DNA of 64,000 nucleotides from CAMTUH01 sp947084935 (GCA_947084935.1 CAMTUH010000005.1:1-64000); one strand, 5' to 3'. Numbered from the stretch's first letter, positions 1 to 7,259 are shown. A program made the numbers and translations. The notes: generated by a model from the sequence alone, not told the origin.

Positions 1-175
1 AGTTCATCGGATAACCGCCTTGCAATCGCCGCAAAAACGGGGTTCTCCAGTAAATAATCCGACATGATGCAGCCCACGGTCAGTAATTGCCAAAAGGCAA
101 ACCACTGGTCGCGTTTAAAAGTGAGGGAATACGTAACTTTTGTGTCGTGCTGGCGATCGCCAGCATATTTAGTGT
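1..175 (-). pseudogene. Unidentified gene fragment running off the left edge
   Basis: On the minus strand an open frame enters from the REP element at about 175 and continues off the window edge at 1. Its translation has coding-like composition (for example KRDQWFAFWQLL and SDYLLENPVFAAIARRL). The only in-frame ATG is at 65, but the coding-like text begins about 110 bases upstream of it, directly against the REP element. This suggests that the repeat cut off the original 5' end. I do not recognise the family. It could also be an intact gene starting at ATG 65, with the upstream similarity to coding sequence being chance. Confidence 0.35.
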
Positions 176-265
176 GTAGCCTTGATGGAGCGAGTTCGTA
201 GCCTGGGTGAAGCGAAGCGCGTAACCCAGGAATTCCTTGATTACGCATGGCTCCATCAAAGCTAC
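176..265. repeat. REP-like repeat, copy 1
   Basis: A 90-base element beginning GTAGCCTTGATGG, containing CCTGGGTGAAGC...GCGTAACCCAGG and ending CCATCAAAGCTAC. It has nested inverted repeats: the outer GTAGC/GCTAC ends, a CCTGGGT/ACCCAGG stem with a small variable hairpin, and a second CTTGATGGAG/CTCCATCAA stem. Related copies lie near 34135, 39106, 39237, 43059, 44928 and 51528. The small reading frames inside it are not genes. Confidence 0.85.
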
Positions 266-419
266 ATCCAGTCTACAATTTATTTTCACACCAACGTAAT
301 TAAAAAATCAAGCAGTTAAAAATAAAGTAAATTCATTTCCCCAATTATTTCTTCAATTTAATTAAATTGAAAATAAGAAATTTCTGTACAGTACCTACGG
401 TATTAGTGTATTACTCACC
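266..419. other. AT-rich gap without recognisable gene
   Basis: An AT-rich stretch between the REP element and the SnoaL-like remnant. It contains the short inverted repeat TTCAATTTAATTAAATTGAA near 353-372 but no convincing reading frame. It is probably decayed sequence or the old promoter region of the broken gene that follows. Confidence 0.4.
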
Positions 420-459
420 GTGTGCTGCAAGCGGATATTGAGGATCCTGATAAAGTTTT

Positions 460-785
460 AATAATGTTTCCACGATGACTGGGGGCGTGGGACTCACTGA
501 AATTCGCGATTTTTATTCACGGTATTTTATTCCAGAACTGCCTCCCGACACTGAAACGCAATTACTGTCGCGCACTACTGGTGGTACACAGATCGTTGAT
601 GAATTAATTTTTAAATTCACGCATACGATACCGATGAATTGGATGCTGCCTGAGATTAAGCCTCTGTGCTGGTTCAGTTGGGCTTGATTGATGCAACTAC
701 TTTGCCCATCACGGGCATCGACAGCGCGCGAAAAGTGGCCGACCCGAGCGCTCTTCCTTCCAATCGGCTCATCCCACGCATTTAA
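460..785 (+). pseudogene. SnoaL-like (ester cyclase / carboxymethylenebutenolidase-related) remnant
   Basis: The frame from ATG 475 encodes a SnoaL-like segment of the type MTGGVG...FYxxxFIP...PPDTE...SRT...IVDE...FTHTI...MLPEI, which matches the middle of small polyketide-cyclase/ester-cyclase proteins. The frame stops at 687. The family's usual C-terminal section (ASVLVQLGLID...LPITGIDSARKVADP) resumes in another frame from about 661 to the TAA at 783-785. Roughly 15-20 residues of the core between these parts are missing (the stretch that normally reads like VAIVQFRDGKLAHEHIYWDQ), so this is an internal deletion with frameshift. In the frame of ATG 475 there is a stop at 451, so the normal N-terminus is lost too. 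It is non-functional as read. Confidence 0.7.
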
Positions 786-815
786 ATACCCCCCGTGGTT
801 GCGCGACTATTCTTG

Positions 816-941
816 CATCTATGCTAGAATAGTCACATGAAGCGGGTTTATTCAGAAATACTGGTTCAACACCTCAAAGAGCACCGGCAAAAGGCTTTTC
901 TGGCGGGTCCGCGCCAGGTAGGAAAAACCACCTGTGCCAAA
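816..941. repeat. 126-bp direct repeat, copy 1
   Basis: Bases 816-941 are repeated at 1581-1706 with one visible substitution (near 893, GGCAAAAGG against GGCAAATGG). The repeat covers the promoter-proximal palindrome half, the start codon and the first codons (through Walker A) of the DUF4143 ATPase gene. The two copies bracket the small secreted-protein gene at 996-1427, so a segment of 765 bases was duplicated or inserted. Confidence 0.9.
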
Positions 942-956
942 TGCCGCAGAAGTTAA
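837..956 (+). pseudogene. Truncated 5' copy of the DUF4143 ATPase gene
   Basis: The frame from ATG 837 is identical to the first 35 codons of the intact ATPase at 1602 except for one substitution (Met19 to Lys). It includes the Walker A motif GPRQVGKTT. After Ala-Lys the similarity ends; four foreign codons and a TAA at 954-956 follow, giving 39 residues. The promoter-like TAGAAT just upstream is preserved, so a short peptide could still be made, but it lacks every other ATPase motif. Best read as a remnant of a duplication or insertion event. Confidence 0.8.
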
Positions 957-995
957 ATGCCGTGCTAGTTCAAATCCAGCCGGAGCAACAATGCT

Positions 996-1427
996 TCAGC
1001 GTGTGCACACAACGGGACAATCTTGACTGTCCCCCGTACAGGAAACCCAACCTGGGAATCCCTTGGGTAGGGGCTTGCCACCTACACTGCAGCTACCCGA
1101 TAAGCTTTCCCCTCTAGACTGATAGCCATAAGGCCATACCGCCTTATTCTGATTCTGGCATGCGATTGAAATTGACTTGGGCGGCCAGTTCCAGGCAATA
1201 CTAATGAGAGTCCAACCACTTGGCGCGCGGGTGCCTGGTGGTGGTGTCAAGCCGCTACCCCATCCCCATTGACCTCCCGGTAACACCCATTCTCCCTGCT
1301 GGTTAGCAACAGGTTTTGGGCAGTACTTCGTCACAGCAGGAGCTTCACCAACAATCCCCAAAAGCACTACTAGGGACAGTAGCAACTGGCTTTTTTTAAA
1401 ATTTTTCTCATTCAGAAATGATGGCAT
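996..1427 (-). CDS. Small secreted cysteine-containing protein
   Basis: The product has 143 residues with a classic signal peptide: a basic N-terminus (NEKNFKKSQ), the hydrophobic core LLLSLVVLLGIVG and a likely cleavage after APA near residue 31. The mature part starts YCPKP and is rich in Trp, Gly and Pro, with further cysteines in IACQ, GSCSVGG, VSCTG and DCPVVC. Spacing resembles the small exported DUF3757-type proteins of Legionella and Coxiella relatives, but this match is from memory and weak. The gene sits as a cassette between two direct repeats of an ATPase 5' end, on the opposite strand. Function unknown; export to the periplasm or outside is the only safe inference. Confidence 0.6.
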   Translation of the reverse strand: MPSFLNEKNFKKSQLLLSLVVLLGIVGEAPAVTKYCPKPVANQQGEWVLPGGQWGWGSGLTPPPGTRAPSGWTLISIAWNWPPKSISIACQNQNKAVWPYGYQSRGESLSGSCSVGGKPLPKGFPGWVSCTGDSQDCPVVCTR

Positions 1428-1536
1428 TAAAGTAAAACCTCTGGAGATTTTTATTGTACATTAAAATAGCATAGAAAAGCACATTCCACAACCCACACCG
1501 TTCCGACTGTTAATGGTTGCGTACCCGGTGCCTGCG

Positions 1537-1600
1537 TGACTATTCTAGCATAGATGAAAGAATAGTCATGACTTTTCTTTCATCTATGCTAGAATAGTCA
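1537..1600. promoter_or_regulatory. 64-bp head-to-head inverted repeat at the ATPase promoter
   Basis: Two 32-base arms lie back to back: 1537-1568 (TGACTATTCTAGCATAGATG...) and 1569-1600 (...CATCTATGCTAGAATAGTCA). They are reverse complements with a single mismatch. Each arm contains the near-palindrome CTATTCTAGCATAG. The right arm carries TAGAAT at 1590-1595, a plausible -10 box only 6 bases from the ATPase ATG at 1602, so the transcript would be almost leaderless. A bound protein here would block transcription. A single half of this structure is kept in front of the truncated copy at 837. Confidence 0.65.
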
Positions 1601-1706
1601 CATGAAGCGGGTTTATTCAGAAATACTGGTTCAACACCTCAAAGAGCACCGGCAAATGGCTTTTCTGGCGGGTCCGCGCCAGGTAGGAAAAACCACCTGT
1701 GCCAAA
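1581..1706. repeat. 126-bp direct repeat, copy 2
   Basis: Second copy of the repeat at 816-941. It forms the real start of the intact ATPase gene, so this is probably the original copy. Confidence 0.9.
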
Positions 1707-2816
1707 GGATTGAAGGCTTACTACCCAGACTTTCATTATTTTAATTGGGATACGAGCGACCACCGCTCTCTGATTGTGCAAGGCCCTAACCGGATTGCGG
1801 CCTCTTCGGGATTGGATCACGCGAGTACTTCAAAACCCCTGATTGTATTTGATGAAATCCATAAATACCGCCGTTGGAAAAATTTTTTAAAGGGATTTTT
1901 TGATGTTTTTGAAGACCAATGTCGAATAATGGTAACGGGTAGCGCTAAGCTGAATATCTATCAACGCGGTGGTGATAGTTTAATGGGGAGGTATTTTCTC
2001 TATCGCATGCATCCCTTATCTACGCGGGAAGTGGTAACGACAAAATTCGATAGCAGTGAGTGTGAAATTGTCCCTCCTCACAAAATCGCTGACGACTTAT
2101 TTTTACAACTGATTACCTTCGGAGGATTCCCCGAACCATTTAAAAAGGCTGAGAAGCGTTTTTCGACGAATTGGCATCGCCTGCGCAAACAGCAGCTTAT
2201 TGAAGAAGATATTCGCGCGTTGAGCCAAATTCAGGATCTTGCGGAATTAGAACACCTGATGGATATAGTGGTAAACGAGGCTAGTCAGCAACTAAACGTG
2301 GCAGGGTTAGCTAATCAATTACAGAGTGCTGAAAGCACTATTCATCGATGGATTAAAACACTGACACAATTTTATTATTGCTACACCATTAAACCTTGGT
2401 ATAAAAATGTAAGGCGTGCTATTCGAAAAATGCCCAAGGTGTATTTATGGGATTGGTCCATGGTTCAGGACGCGGGACGTCGTTTAGAAAATTTTGTTGC
2501 TTCGCATCTCTATAAGGCCGTGCAATTTTGGACGGATTACGGTCTGGGCGAATATGAATTATTTTATTGCCGAGATAAAAATAAGCGCGAAGTTGATTTC
2601 GTTGTGGTTAAAAACAAGAAACCTTGGTTTTTGGTGGAAGTAAAAGCTTCTGCCAATAATGGGATGAGCGAAGCACTGCATCATTTTCACCGTCAATTGA
2701 AAACCCAGCATGCTTTTCAGATTGCGTTTGATATGCCGTATGTAGACAAGAATTGTTTCGATTACCAGGATCCTGTCATCGTTCCAGCCAGTACTTTTCT
2801 TTCTCAATTGATATAA
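1602..2816 (+). CDS. DUF4143-family AAA ATPase with nuclease-like C-terminus
   Basis: The 404-residue product has Walker A GPRQVGKTT (24-32), Walker B LIVFDEIHKY with the DE pair at 84-85 and a sensor-like MVTGSAKL. A central helix-turn-helix-like stretch (STIHRWIKTLTQFY) follows, then a C-terminal region with REVDFVVV...WFLVEVK (from 329). The latter fits the ExD...ExK pattern of PD-(D/E)XK nuclease-like folds. The family is widespread and poorly understood; members are often accessory, self-standing genes. There is no Shine-Dalgarno site: the start abuts a promoter inside a large palindrome, suggesting leaderless, autoregulated expression. The 5' end is duplicated at 837. The Fic gene at 2890 follows on the same strand after a 73-base gap with its own palindromic promoter. 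Confidence 0.88.
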   Translation: MKRVYSEILVQHLKEHRQMAFLAGPRQVGKTTCAKGLKAYYPDFHYFNWDTSDHRSLIVQGPNRIAASSGLDHASTSKPLIVFDEIHKYRRWKNFLKGFFDVFEDQCRIMVTGSAKLNIYQRGGDSLMGRYFLYRMHPLSTREVVTTKFDSSECEIVPPHKIADDLFLQLITFGGFPEPFKKAEKRFSTNWHRLRKQQLIEEDIRALSQIQDLAELEHLMDIVVNEASQQLNVAGLANQLQSAESTIHRWIKTLTQFYYCYTIKPWYKNVRRAIRKMPKVYLWDWSMVQDAGRRLENFVASHLYKAVQFWTDYGLGEYELFYCRDKNKREVDFVVVKNKKPWFLVEVKASANNGMSEALHHFHRQLKTQHAFQIAFDMPYVDKNCFDYQDPVIVPASTFLSQLI

Positions 2817-2843
2817 ACTGTGGAAGTTGATGCTTAAACGCTT

Positions 2844-2889
2844 CACTAATCGCTTCAAAAAATGAAGCGATTAGTGCTATAATCGCTTC
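2844..2889 (+). promoter_or_regulatory. Palindromic promoter of the Fic gene
   Basis: Perfect 14-base arms CACTAATCGCTTCA (2844-2857) and TGAAGCGATTAGTG (2863-2876) surround an AAAAA loop. They are followed at once by TATAAT (2878-2883), a consensus -10 box, and by a third half-site AATCGCTTCA (2880-2889) ending right at the ATG. The palindrome therefore occupies the spacer and -35 area. The start of transcription would fall within a few bases of the start codon, again leaderless. This looks like an operator for strong self-repression. Confidence 0.75.
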
Positions 2890-4017
2890 ATGACCCACTG
2901 GATATGGCAATACAAAGACTGGCCCAATTTCTATTGGGATGAAAAACTCCTGTCGTCCGAACTCGCCCGTGCGCGACTGGCCCAAGGAAAGCTGCTGGGT
3001 ATAGCGCAAACCATTAATAAACGAGCAGCCGAACAAATGAACGCGACCCTCTTAGCCGAGCAAGCATTGGATACCTCAGCGATAGAGGGAGAATATTTAA
3101 ATCGTGATAGCGTGCGCTCTTCGATCGCCAATCGCTTAGGCCTAAAACAAGCCGGTATCGATAAACCGCGTGATCGATATGTGGAAGGCTTGTTGGACAT
3201 GCTCTTAGATGCCACTGAAAATTACGACAAGCCGCTTACTGTGCAGCGTCTCTGTGGTTGGCATGCAGCGCTTTTCCCAACCGGTTATTCCGGTATTCGC
3301 AAAATTACGGTTGGATCGTTGAGACGTATTGACTCGATACAAATTGTCTCAGGCCGACCCGGAAAAATTAAAGTTCACTACGAAGCACCCACTTCTCGGG
3401 TTATTGAGAAAGAAATCAAACAATTTTTAAGCTGGTTTAACACACAAGATCATACCGATTCTTTACTGCGTTCTGGAATAGCGCATTTATGGTTTGAACT
3501 ATTGCATCCATTCGAAGACGGTAATGGGCGTATCGGTCGCGCCATTATTGATTTAGTGTTGGCAAAAGATGAAAAACAAAGTTTACGTTATTACAGCTTG
3601 TCATCGGCGATCATGCGGGATAGAAAAAATTATTATGCCTGCTTGGAAAAATCTTGCCGAGGAAATTTAGATATTACGTCGTGGCTTATTTGGTTTTTAC
3701 ACTGCTTTCAAAGCGCCATTCGTCAAAGCCTTAGTGTGATTAACGACATTAATTTAAAAAGCCGTTTTTGGGAACATTACGGCACGACGGTTTTAAATAA
3801 AAGGCAAATAAAGGTATTAAACCACTTGCTTGACACAGGAAAAAATGGATTTATCGGCGGCATGACCACACGTAAATACAGCCAATTGACCAAAACCAGC
3901 CGAGCGACTGCCTATAGAGAATTAAGCGATCTGGTGCGCAAAAAATGTTTAAAACCATTGGAAAAAAAAGGTCGCTCTGCAGCTTATGAAATTAATTGGG
4001 TAGAGTTTAAAAAATAA
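2890..4017 (+). CDS. Fic-family protein with DUF4172 N-terminus and C-terminal winged helix
   Basis: Fic enzymes transfer AMP or related groups to target proteins. This 375-residue product has the DUF4172 segment (WIWQYKDWPNFYWD, 4-17) and an inhibitory-helix motif TSAIEG (62-67), matching [ST]xxxE[GN]. The full catalytic motif HPFEDGNGRIGR spans 206-217, and a C-terminal winged-helix region lies at about 305-372 (KVLNHLLD...SRATAYRELSDLVRK). The catalytic His and all GNG/Arg residues are present, so activity held in check by its own inhibitory helix is likely (class II type). The winged helix could bind the palindromes directly upstream. The gene lies next to the DUF4143 ATPase but with its own promoter. 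It may be a toxin-like or regulatory AMPylator; host-directed action is less likely but possible. Confidence 0.9.
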   Translation: MTHWIWQYKDWPNFYWDEKLLSSELARARLAQGKLLGIAQTINKRAAEQMNATLLAEQALDTSAIEGEYLNRDSVRSSIANRLGLKQAGIDKPRDRYVEGLLDMLLDATENYDKPLTVQRLCGWHAALFPTGYSGIRKITVGSLRRIDSIQIVSGRPGKIKVHYEAPTSRVIEKEIKQFLSWFNTQDHTDSLLRSGIAHLWFELLHPFEDGNGRIGRAIIDLVLAKDEKQSLRYYSLSSAIMRDRKNYYACLEKSCRGNLDITSWLIWFLHCFQSAIRQSLSVINDINLKSRFWEHYGTTVLNKRQIKVLNHLLDTGKNGFIGGMTTRKYSQLTKTSRATAYRELSDLVRKKCLKPLEKKGRSAAYEINWVEFKK

Positions 4018-4040
4018 TTCGTGGCTTAGCTCAACCTACG
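4018..4040. repeat. Short GTAGGTTG-type repeat fragment
   Basis: The minus strand reads CGTAGGTTGAGCTAAGCC. A related and more complete hairpin form, CGTAGGTTGGGCTGAGC...AGCCCAAC, lies at 14424-14456 between gspI and gspJ. This is probably a second small dispersed repeat family, distinct from the REP-like elements. Confidence 0.45.
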
Positions 4041-4788
4041 AGTTAATTCCAACTTTGAAGACCAAAGGATAGTGAATTTTCATCAGTTTTTCAGGGTTTT
4101 CCCACAATTTTTCTAATCGCGGTTTGAACCACGCGAGCACGGGATTTTCGCCTTTTTCGGACTCGTAACGCTTGACGCCAGACCACGTGTTTAAGTAATC
4201 TACCATTTGTTGCATATTCCAATGCAAGTGCATCGCAATATCGGGCGGGGGGATAGTTTTAAAAGGAAAGGGAATATCTTCATAATTATTTTCAAGGTAT
4301 TTTCGTTCCTTAGGCCAGTAAGAACCAATAATATCCCAGTAAAATGTCTTAATTAAATCGGTTATCTCGGGGTCATCCGTTTCAAACAATAAATAACACC
4401 ACGCGGCAATAATGCCTTTCGGTTTTAATACGCGCTTGGCCTCTCGGTAGAATTTATCGAAATCAAACCAATGCAATGCCTGCGCTACCGTGACTAAATC
4501 TGCGGATTGATTATCCAGGCCGGAATTTTCTGCGGGTGCGACGCGATATTCGACGTTAGGACAAGACTGTGCATGGCGAATTTGTTCTTCACTCGCATCG
4601 GTTGCGATCACTTTTTTAAAATATTTTGCTAATTCAACAGCGGCCTGACCGTTTCCGGTAGCACAATCCCACGCCAGCTCATGAGACGGTGTTAACTTCG
4701 CTAACGCGGTATACAATTCCTCAGGATAAGTCGGCCTTGCTCGACGATAGTCTGCTGAGTGGCTGGAAAAGTGGTCTTTGAAGTTCAT
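4036..4788 (-). CDS. SAM-dependent methyltransferase, class I
   Basis: Starting at ATG 4788 the product has 250 residues. It begins MNFKDHFSSHSADYRRARPTYP, an N-terminus typical of small-molecule methyltransferases related to trans-aconitate methyltransferase and to eukaryotic-like METTL-type enzymes. Motif I is AWDCATGNGQAA, followed by the acidic ATDASEEQI for SAM binding and VTVAQALHWFDFDKF, a hallmark of this subgroup. A longer frame from 4887 is open, but its extra residues look non-coding and would run toward the neighbouring gene, so the shorter start is preferred. The substrate is unknown. The end lies 18 bases from the convergent Fic gene. Confidence 0.85.
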   Translation of the reverse strand: MNFKDHFSSHSADYRRARPTYPEELYTALAKLTPSHELAWDCATGNGQAAVELAKYFKKVIATDASEEQIRHAQSCPNVEYRVAPAENSGLDNQSADLVTVAQALHWFDFDKFYREAKRVLKPKGIIAAWCYLLFETDDPEITDLIKTFYWDIIGSYWPKERKYLENNYEDIPFPFKTIPPPDIAMHLHWNMQQMVDYLNTWSGVKRYESEKGENPVLAWFKPRLEKLWENPEKLMKIHYPLVFKVGINS

Positions 4789-4843
4789 GGTAATGCCTGA
4801 CCACTTTGCCTTTCCAGCCATGAGATTGCAAGCCCCGAAATTT

Positions 4844-5176
4844 TTATGACCCGCAGGAGGTGCAAATACTGCCGTGCGTGGTGTCATTACCCGTAAAAGT
4901 TACAGAGCCATTACCCTCGACTACACAGCCGACTTGATACTGCGTAACGTCGTAGTACTGGCCGCTACTGATAGCGTCGCTGCTCATTGTGCAGCTAGCG
5001 CCGTATGCTGCAGAACACGTGGCTATTGGAATAAGGGGAGAATTAGTGTGAAGCGCAACAAATGTTTGGCCGGCACCGCCCAGACAATTGTTGTGAACCG
5101 TAATTTGCCCAGCAAACGCAACGCCCAGGATTCCAAATAGAATAACTGAAATTAAAGGGTATTTTAAAGAATTCAT
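4844..5176 (-). CDS. Small exported cysteine-rich protein
   Basis: The start at ATG 5176 is chosen because AGAGGTAA lies just upstream as a ribosome binding site. The 110-residue product then opens with a clean signal peptide, MNSLKYPLISVILFGILGVAFA, with cleavage before GQITVHNNC. A longer open frame to 5263 adds an implausible extension. The mature part of about 88 residues is Ser/Thr/Gly rich with six cysteines (NNC, ATC, ASC, VGC, SICTSC), compatible with disulphides in the periplasm or outside. It resembles the exported protein at 996 in general type but not in sequence. No function can be assigned; it could be a substrate of the type II secretion system in this window. Confidence 0.7.
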   Translation of the reverse strand: MNSLKYPLISVILFGILGVAFAGQITVHNNCLGGAGQTFVALHTNSPLIPIATCSAAYGASCTMSSDAISSGQYYDVTQYQVGCVVEGNGSVTFTGNDTTHGSICTSCGS

Positions 5177-5411
5177 TGTGATTACCTCTAAGAAATAAAA
5201 ATAGCTATTCCCACCTAAGTAATTCCTACACATAACTATACACGAAAACCATTTTCTGGTCACTTTTCAAACACATAAAAAATATTTTAAAATCAAAATG
5301 TTATTGACCTTCTCCGGCCCGGGAGTTTTGTGGGGGTCTATTCCAGCGCAGGATTGAATTTCCGCTCATAAATCGTCACACTGTTACCTCCATTGAATAA
5401 GGAGGCTAATC

Positions 5412-6500
5412 ATGGCATTGATTACTTTGCGGCAATTGTTGGATCATGCGGCGGAACACGAATACGGTGTTCCCGCGTTTAACGTGAATAACCTCGAGCA
5501 AATTCGTGCCATCATGGAAGCCGCGCACGAAACCAATAGCCCCGTTATCATGCAGGCGTCGGCGGGGGCGCGGAAATACGCCGGACCCCAGTTTATACGC
5601 GCATTGATATTAGCGGCGGAAGCCGAGTGGCCGCACATTCCCATTTGCATGCATCAGGATCACGGCGCCTCCCCCGATGTGTGCCAACGCTCCATTCAAT
5701 TGGGATTTACTTCCATCATGATGGACGGCTCTTTACGAGAAGATCAAAAGACCCCCGCGGATTACGAGTACAACGTTCGCGTCACCGCCTTGACAACGCA
5801 AATGGCGCACGCGTGTGGGGTATCGGTGGAAGGCGAGCTGGGTTGTTTGGGATCGCTGGAGACGGAACGTGCGGCCGACGAAGACGGCTCCGGCGCCGAA
5901 GGCAAATTGTCGCGCGAACAAATGTTGACGGATCCGGAACAAGCGGCTGATTTTGTCCGAAAAACCAAAGTAGATGCCTTGGCCATCGCCATCGGAACCA
6001 GCCACGGCGCTTATAAATTTTCGCGCCCGCCGACGGGTGAAGTATTAGTGATCAAGCGCATTAAAGAGATTAATCGTCGATTGCCGGACACGCATTTGGT
6101 GATGCACGGTTCTTCGTCAGTTCCCCAAGATTGGTTGAAAATCATCAATGAATACGGCGGTAAAATCCCTGAAACCTACGGCGTTCCGGTGAAAGAAATC
6201 CAAGAGGGAATACGCCACGGCGTGCGTAAGATTAATATCGATACGGATTTGCGGTTGGCGTCGACGGGTGCGATTCGTCGGTGTATGGCGAAAAATCCCG
6301 CGGAATTCGATCCGCGAAAATATTTGGGCGAAGCCAAAGAAGCAATGAAAGCCATTTGCAAAGCGCGCTATGAAGAATTTAGTACGGCGGGCCAAGCCGA
6401 TAAAATTAAGATCGTGTCTTTAGAAAAGATGAGTGGCCGGTATAAAGCGGGTGAGTTGGATCCGCGCATTCAAAACGTTCAGACCGTGTCTAGCGCGTGA
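5412..6500 (+). CDS. fba: Fructose-bisphosphate aldolase, class II
   Basis: Catalyses reversible cleavage of fructose 1,6-bisphosphate to dihydroxyacetone phosphate and glyceraldehyde 3-phosphate in glycolysis and gluconeogenesis. The 362-residue product belongs to the longer Calvin-type class II subgroup. It shows the start MALITLRQLLDHAAEHEYGVPAFNVNN, the zinc-site motif MHQDHGAS, the SIMMDGS strand, VEGELGCLG, the late zinc/substrate loop VMHGSSSVP and KINIDTDLR. A strong ribosome binding site AAGGAGG (5399-5405) fixes the start. It is alone, with no neighbours from the same pathway. Many codons match the other housekeeping genes here, so it is ancestral rather than acquired. Confidence 0.97.
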   Translation: MALITLRQLLDHAAEHEYGVPAFNVNNLEQIRAIMEAAHETNSPVIMQASAGARKYAGPQFIRALILAAEAEWPHIPICMHQDHGASPDVCQRSIQLGFTSIMMDGSLREDQKTPADYEYNVRVTALTTQMAHACGVSVEGELGCLGSLETERAADEDGSGAEGKLSREQMLTDPEQAADFVRKTKVDALAIAIGTSHGAYKFSRPPTGEVLVIKRIKEINRRLPDTHLVMHGSSSVPQDWLKIINEYGGKIPETYGVPVKEIQEGIRHGVRKINIDTDLRLASTGAIRRCMAKNPAEFDPRKYLGEAKEAMKAICKARYEEFSTAGQADKIKIVSLEKMSGRYKAGELDPRIQNVQTVSSA

Positions 6501-6591
6501 AAAAACTCAGTAGCCTCGCTCCCGCATTCCTCTCTCTGGCCGGACGAGGAAAAATTTGGTTGCGGGACAAAAGGTAACACCCCTGGGTTGT

Positions 6592-6912
6592 TTATTCATT
6601 CACTGCTTTTTTTAATAAATCACAAGGTTTGATTTCTTTTTTAATTTTTTCCATTATTACATCTGAAGCCGATTGCAGGTCATATTCTATTTGTAATCCA
6701 AGCCAAAAGTCAGCTGTCGTCTTAAAATAACGTGCCAAACGCAGTGCAGTGTCAGCAGTGATGGCGCGTTGGCCATTGACTATATCGCCGATGCGTTGTG
6801 CAGGGATATGGAGTTCCTTAGCCAGACGATATTTGGTCATATTTAATGGTTTTAAAAACTCTTCTTCTAATATTTCACCAGGATGCACTGGTTTTTGTTT
6901 TTTTACGCGCAT
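6592..6912 (-). CDS. higA: HigA-type antitoxin, XRE-family HTH
   Basis: Antitoxin of a type II toxin-antitoxin pair. The 106-residue protein starts with basic residues and PVHPGEILEEEFLKPL, the signature of VapI/HigA-like antitoxins. The helix-turn-helix region (TKYRLAKELHIPAQRIGDIVNG) comes next, then DTALRLARYFKTTADFWLGLQ, standard for the family. It lies downstream of the toxin gene with a 12-base gap, the toxin-first order typical of higBA. It should neutralise the toxin and, through its HTH, repress the promoter at about 7220-7260. Confidence 0.93.
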   Translation of the reverse strand: MRVKKQKPVHPGEILEEEFLKPLNMTKYRLAKELHIPAQRIGDIVNGQRAITADTALRLARYFKTTADFWLGLQIEYDLQSASDVIMEKIKKEIKPCDLLKKAVNE

Positions 6913-6924
6913 TATTTTCTCCTC

Positions 6925-7206
6925 CTAGTGGTAATCGACTATTTCGACTTCATAAGCATTATTATTTTTCCACTTAAAACATATTCGCCATTGCCTATTT
7001 ATTCTTATGCTGTATTGTCCGCTTCTATTTCCTTTTAGCGCCTCCAAATGATTTGCAGGGGGCGATGCCAAATCCATTAACTGTGCTGCATGATGTAACA
7101 TCAACAGTTTTCGCAACGCCACTCGATGAATATCGTGAGGCAGTTTCTTTGAGAAGTTTCGCTCAAAGACTATTTCAGTTTCTTTATCCTTAAACGAACG
7201 GATCAT
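6925..7206 (-). CDS. higB: HigB-type toxin, RelE superfamily mRNA interferase
   Basis: A 93-residue member of the RelE/ParE-like HigB family, ribosome-dependent mRNA endonucleases. Visible family features are MIRSFKDKETEIVFERNFSKKLP at the start, the helical ALRKLLMLHHA segment, SPPANHLEALKGNRSGQYSIRINRQWRICFKW and the closing VEIVDYH with its conserved C-terminal Tyr-His. Full length, with no disruption visible. It precedes higA in one operon, and the leader is very short (TATAAT at 7219-7224 on the minus strand, ATG at 7206). Confidence 0.93.
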   Translation of the reverse strand: MIRSFKDKETEIVFERNFSKKLPHDIHRVALRKLLMLHHAAQLMDLASPPANHLEALKGNRSGQYSIRINRQWRICFKWKNNNAYEVEIVDYH

Positions 7207-7218
7207 GCCTTAATCTCT

Positions 7219-7259
7219 ATTATAGCAATGAACCACGTTAATAACACGCCTCGTTATTA
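7219..7259 (-). promoter_or_regulatory. higBA promoter and candidate operator
   Basis: On the minus strand TATAAT (7219-7224) lies about 12 bases from the higB start. Upstream, TAATAAC (7239-7245) and GTTATTA (7253-7259) form an inverted repeat centred on the position expected for the -35 box. HigA binding there would block RNA polymerase, the usual autoregulation of such pairs. Confidence 0.6.

Noticed and set aside
80..289. Small minus-strand reading frame of 69 codons
   Set aside because: It runs through a REP-like repeat whose copies elsewhere give similar meaningless frames; no homology features.
5627..6395. Several long antisense and alternative frames within the fructose-bisphosphate aldolase gene
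   Set aside because: They are shadows caused by the GC-rich codon use of fba; the aldolase frame has the complete family signature.
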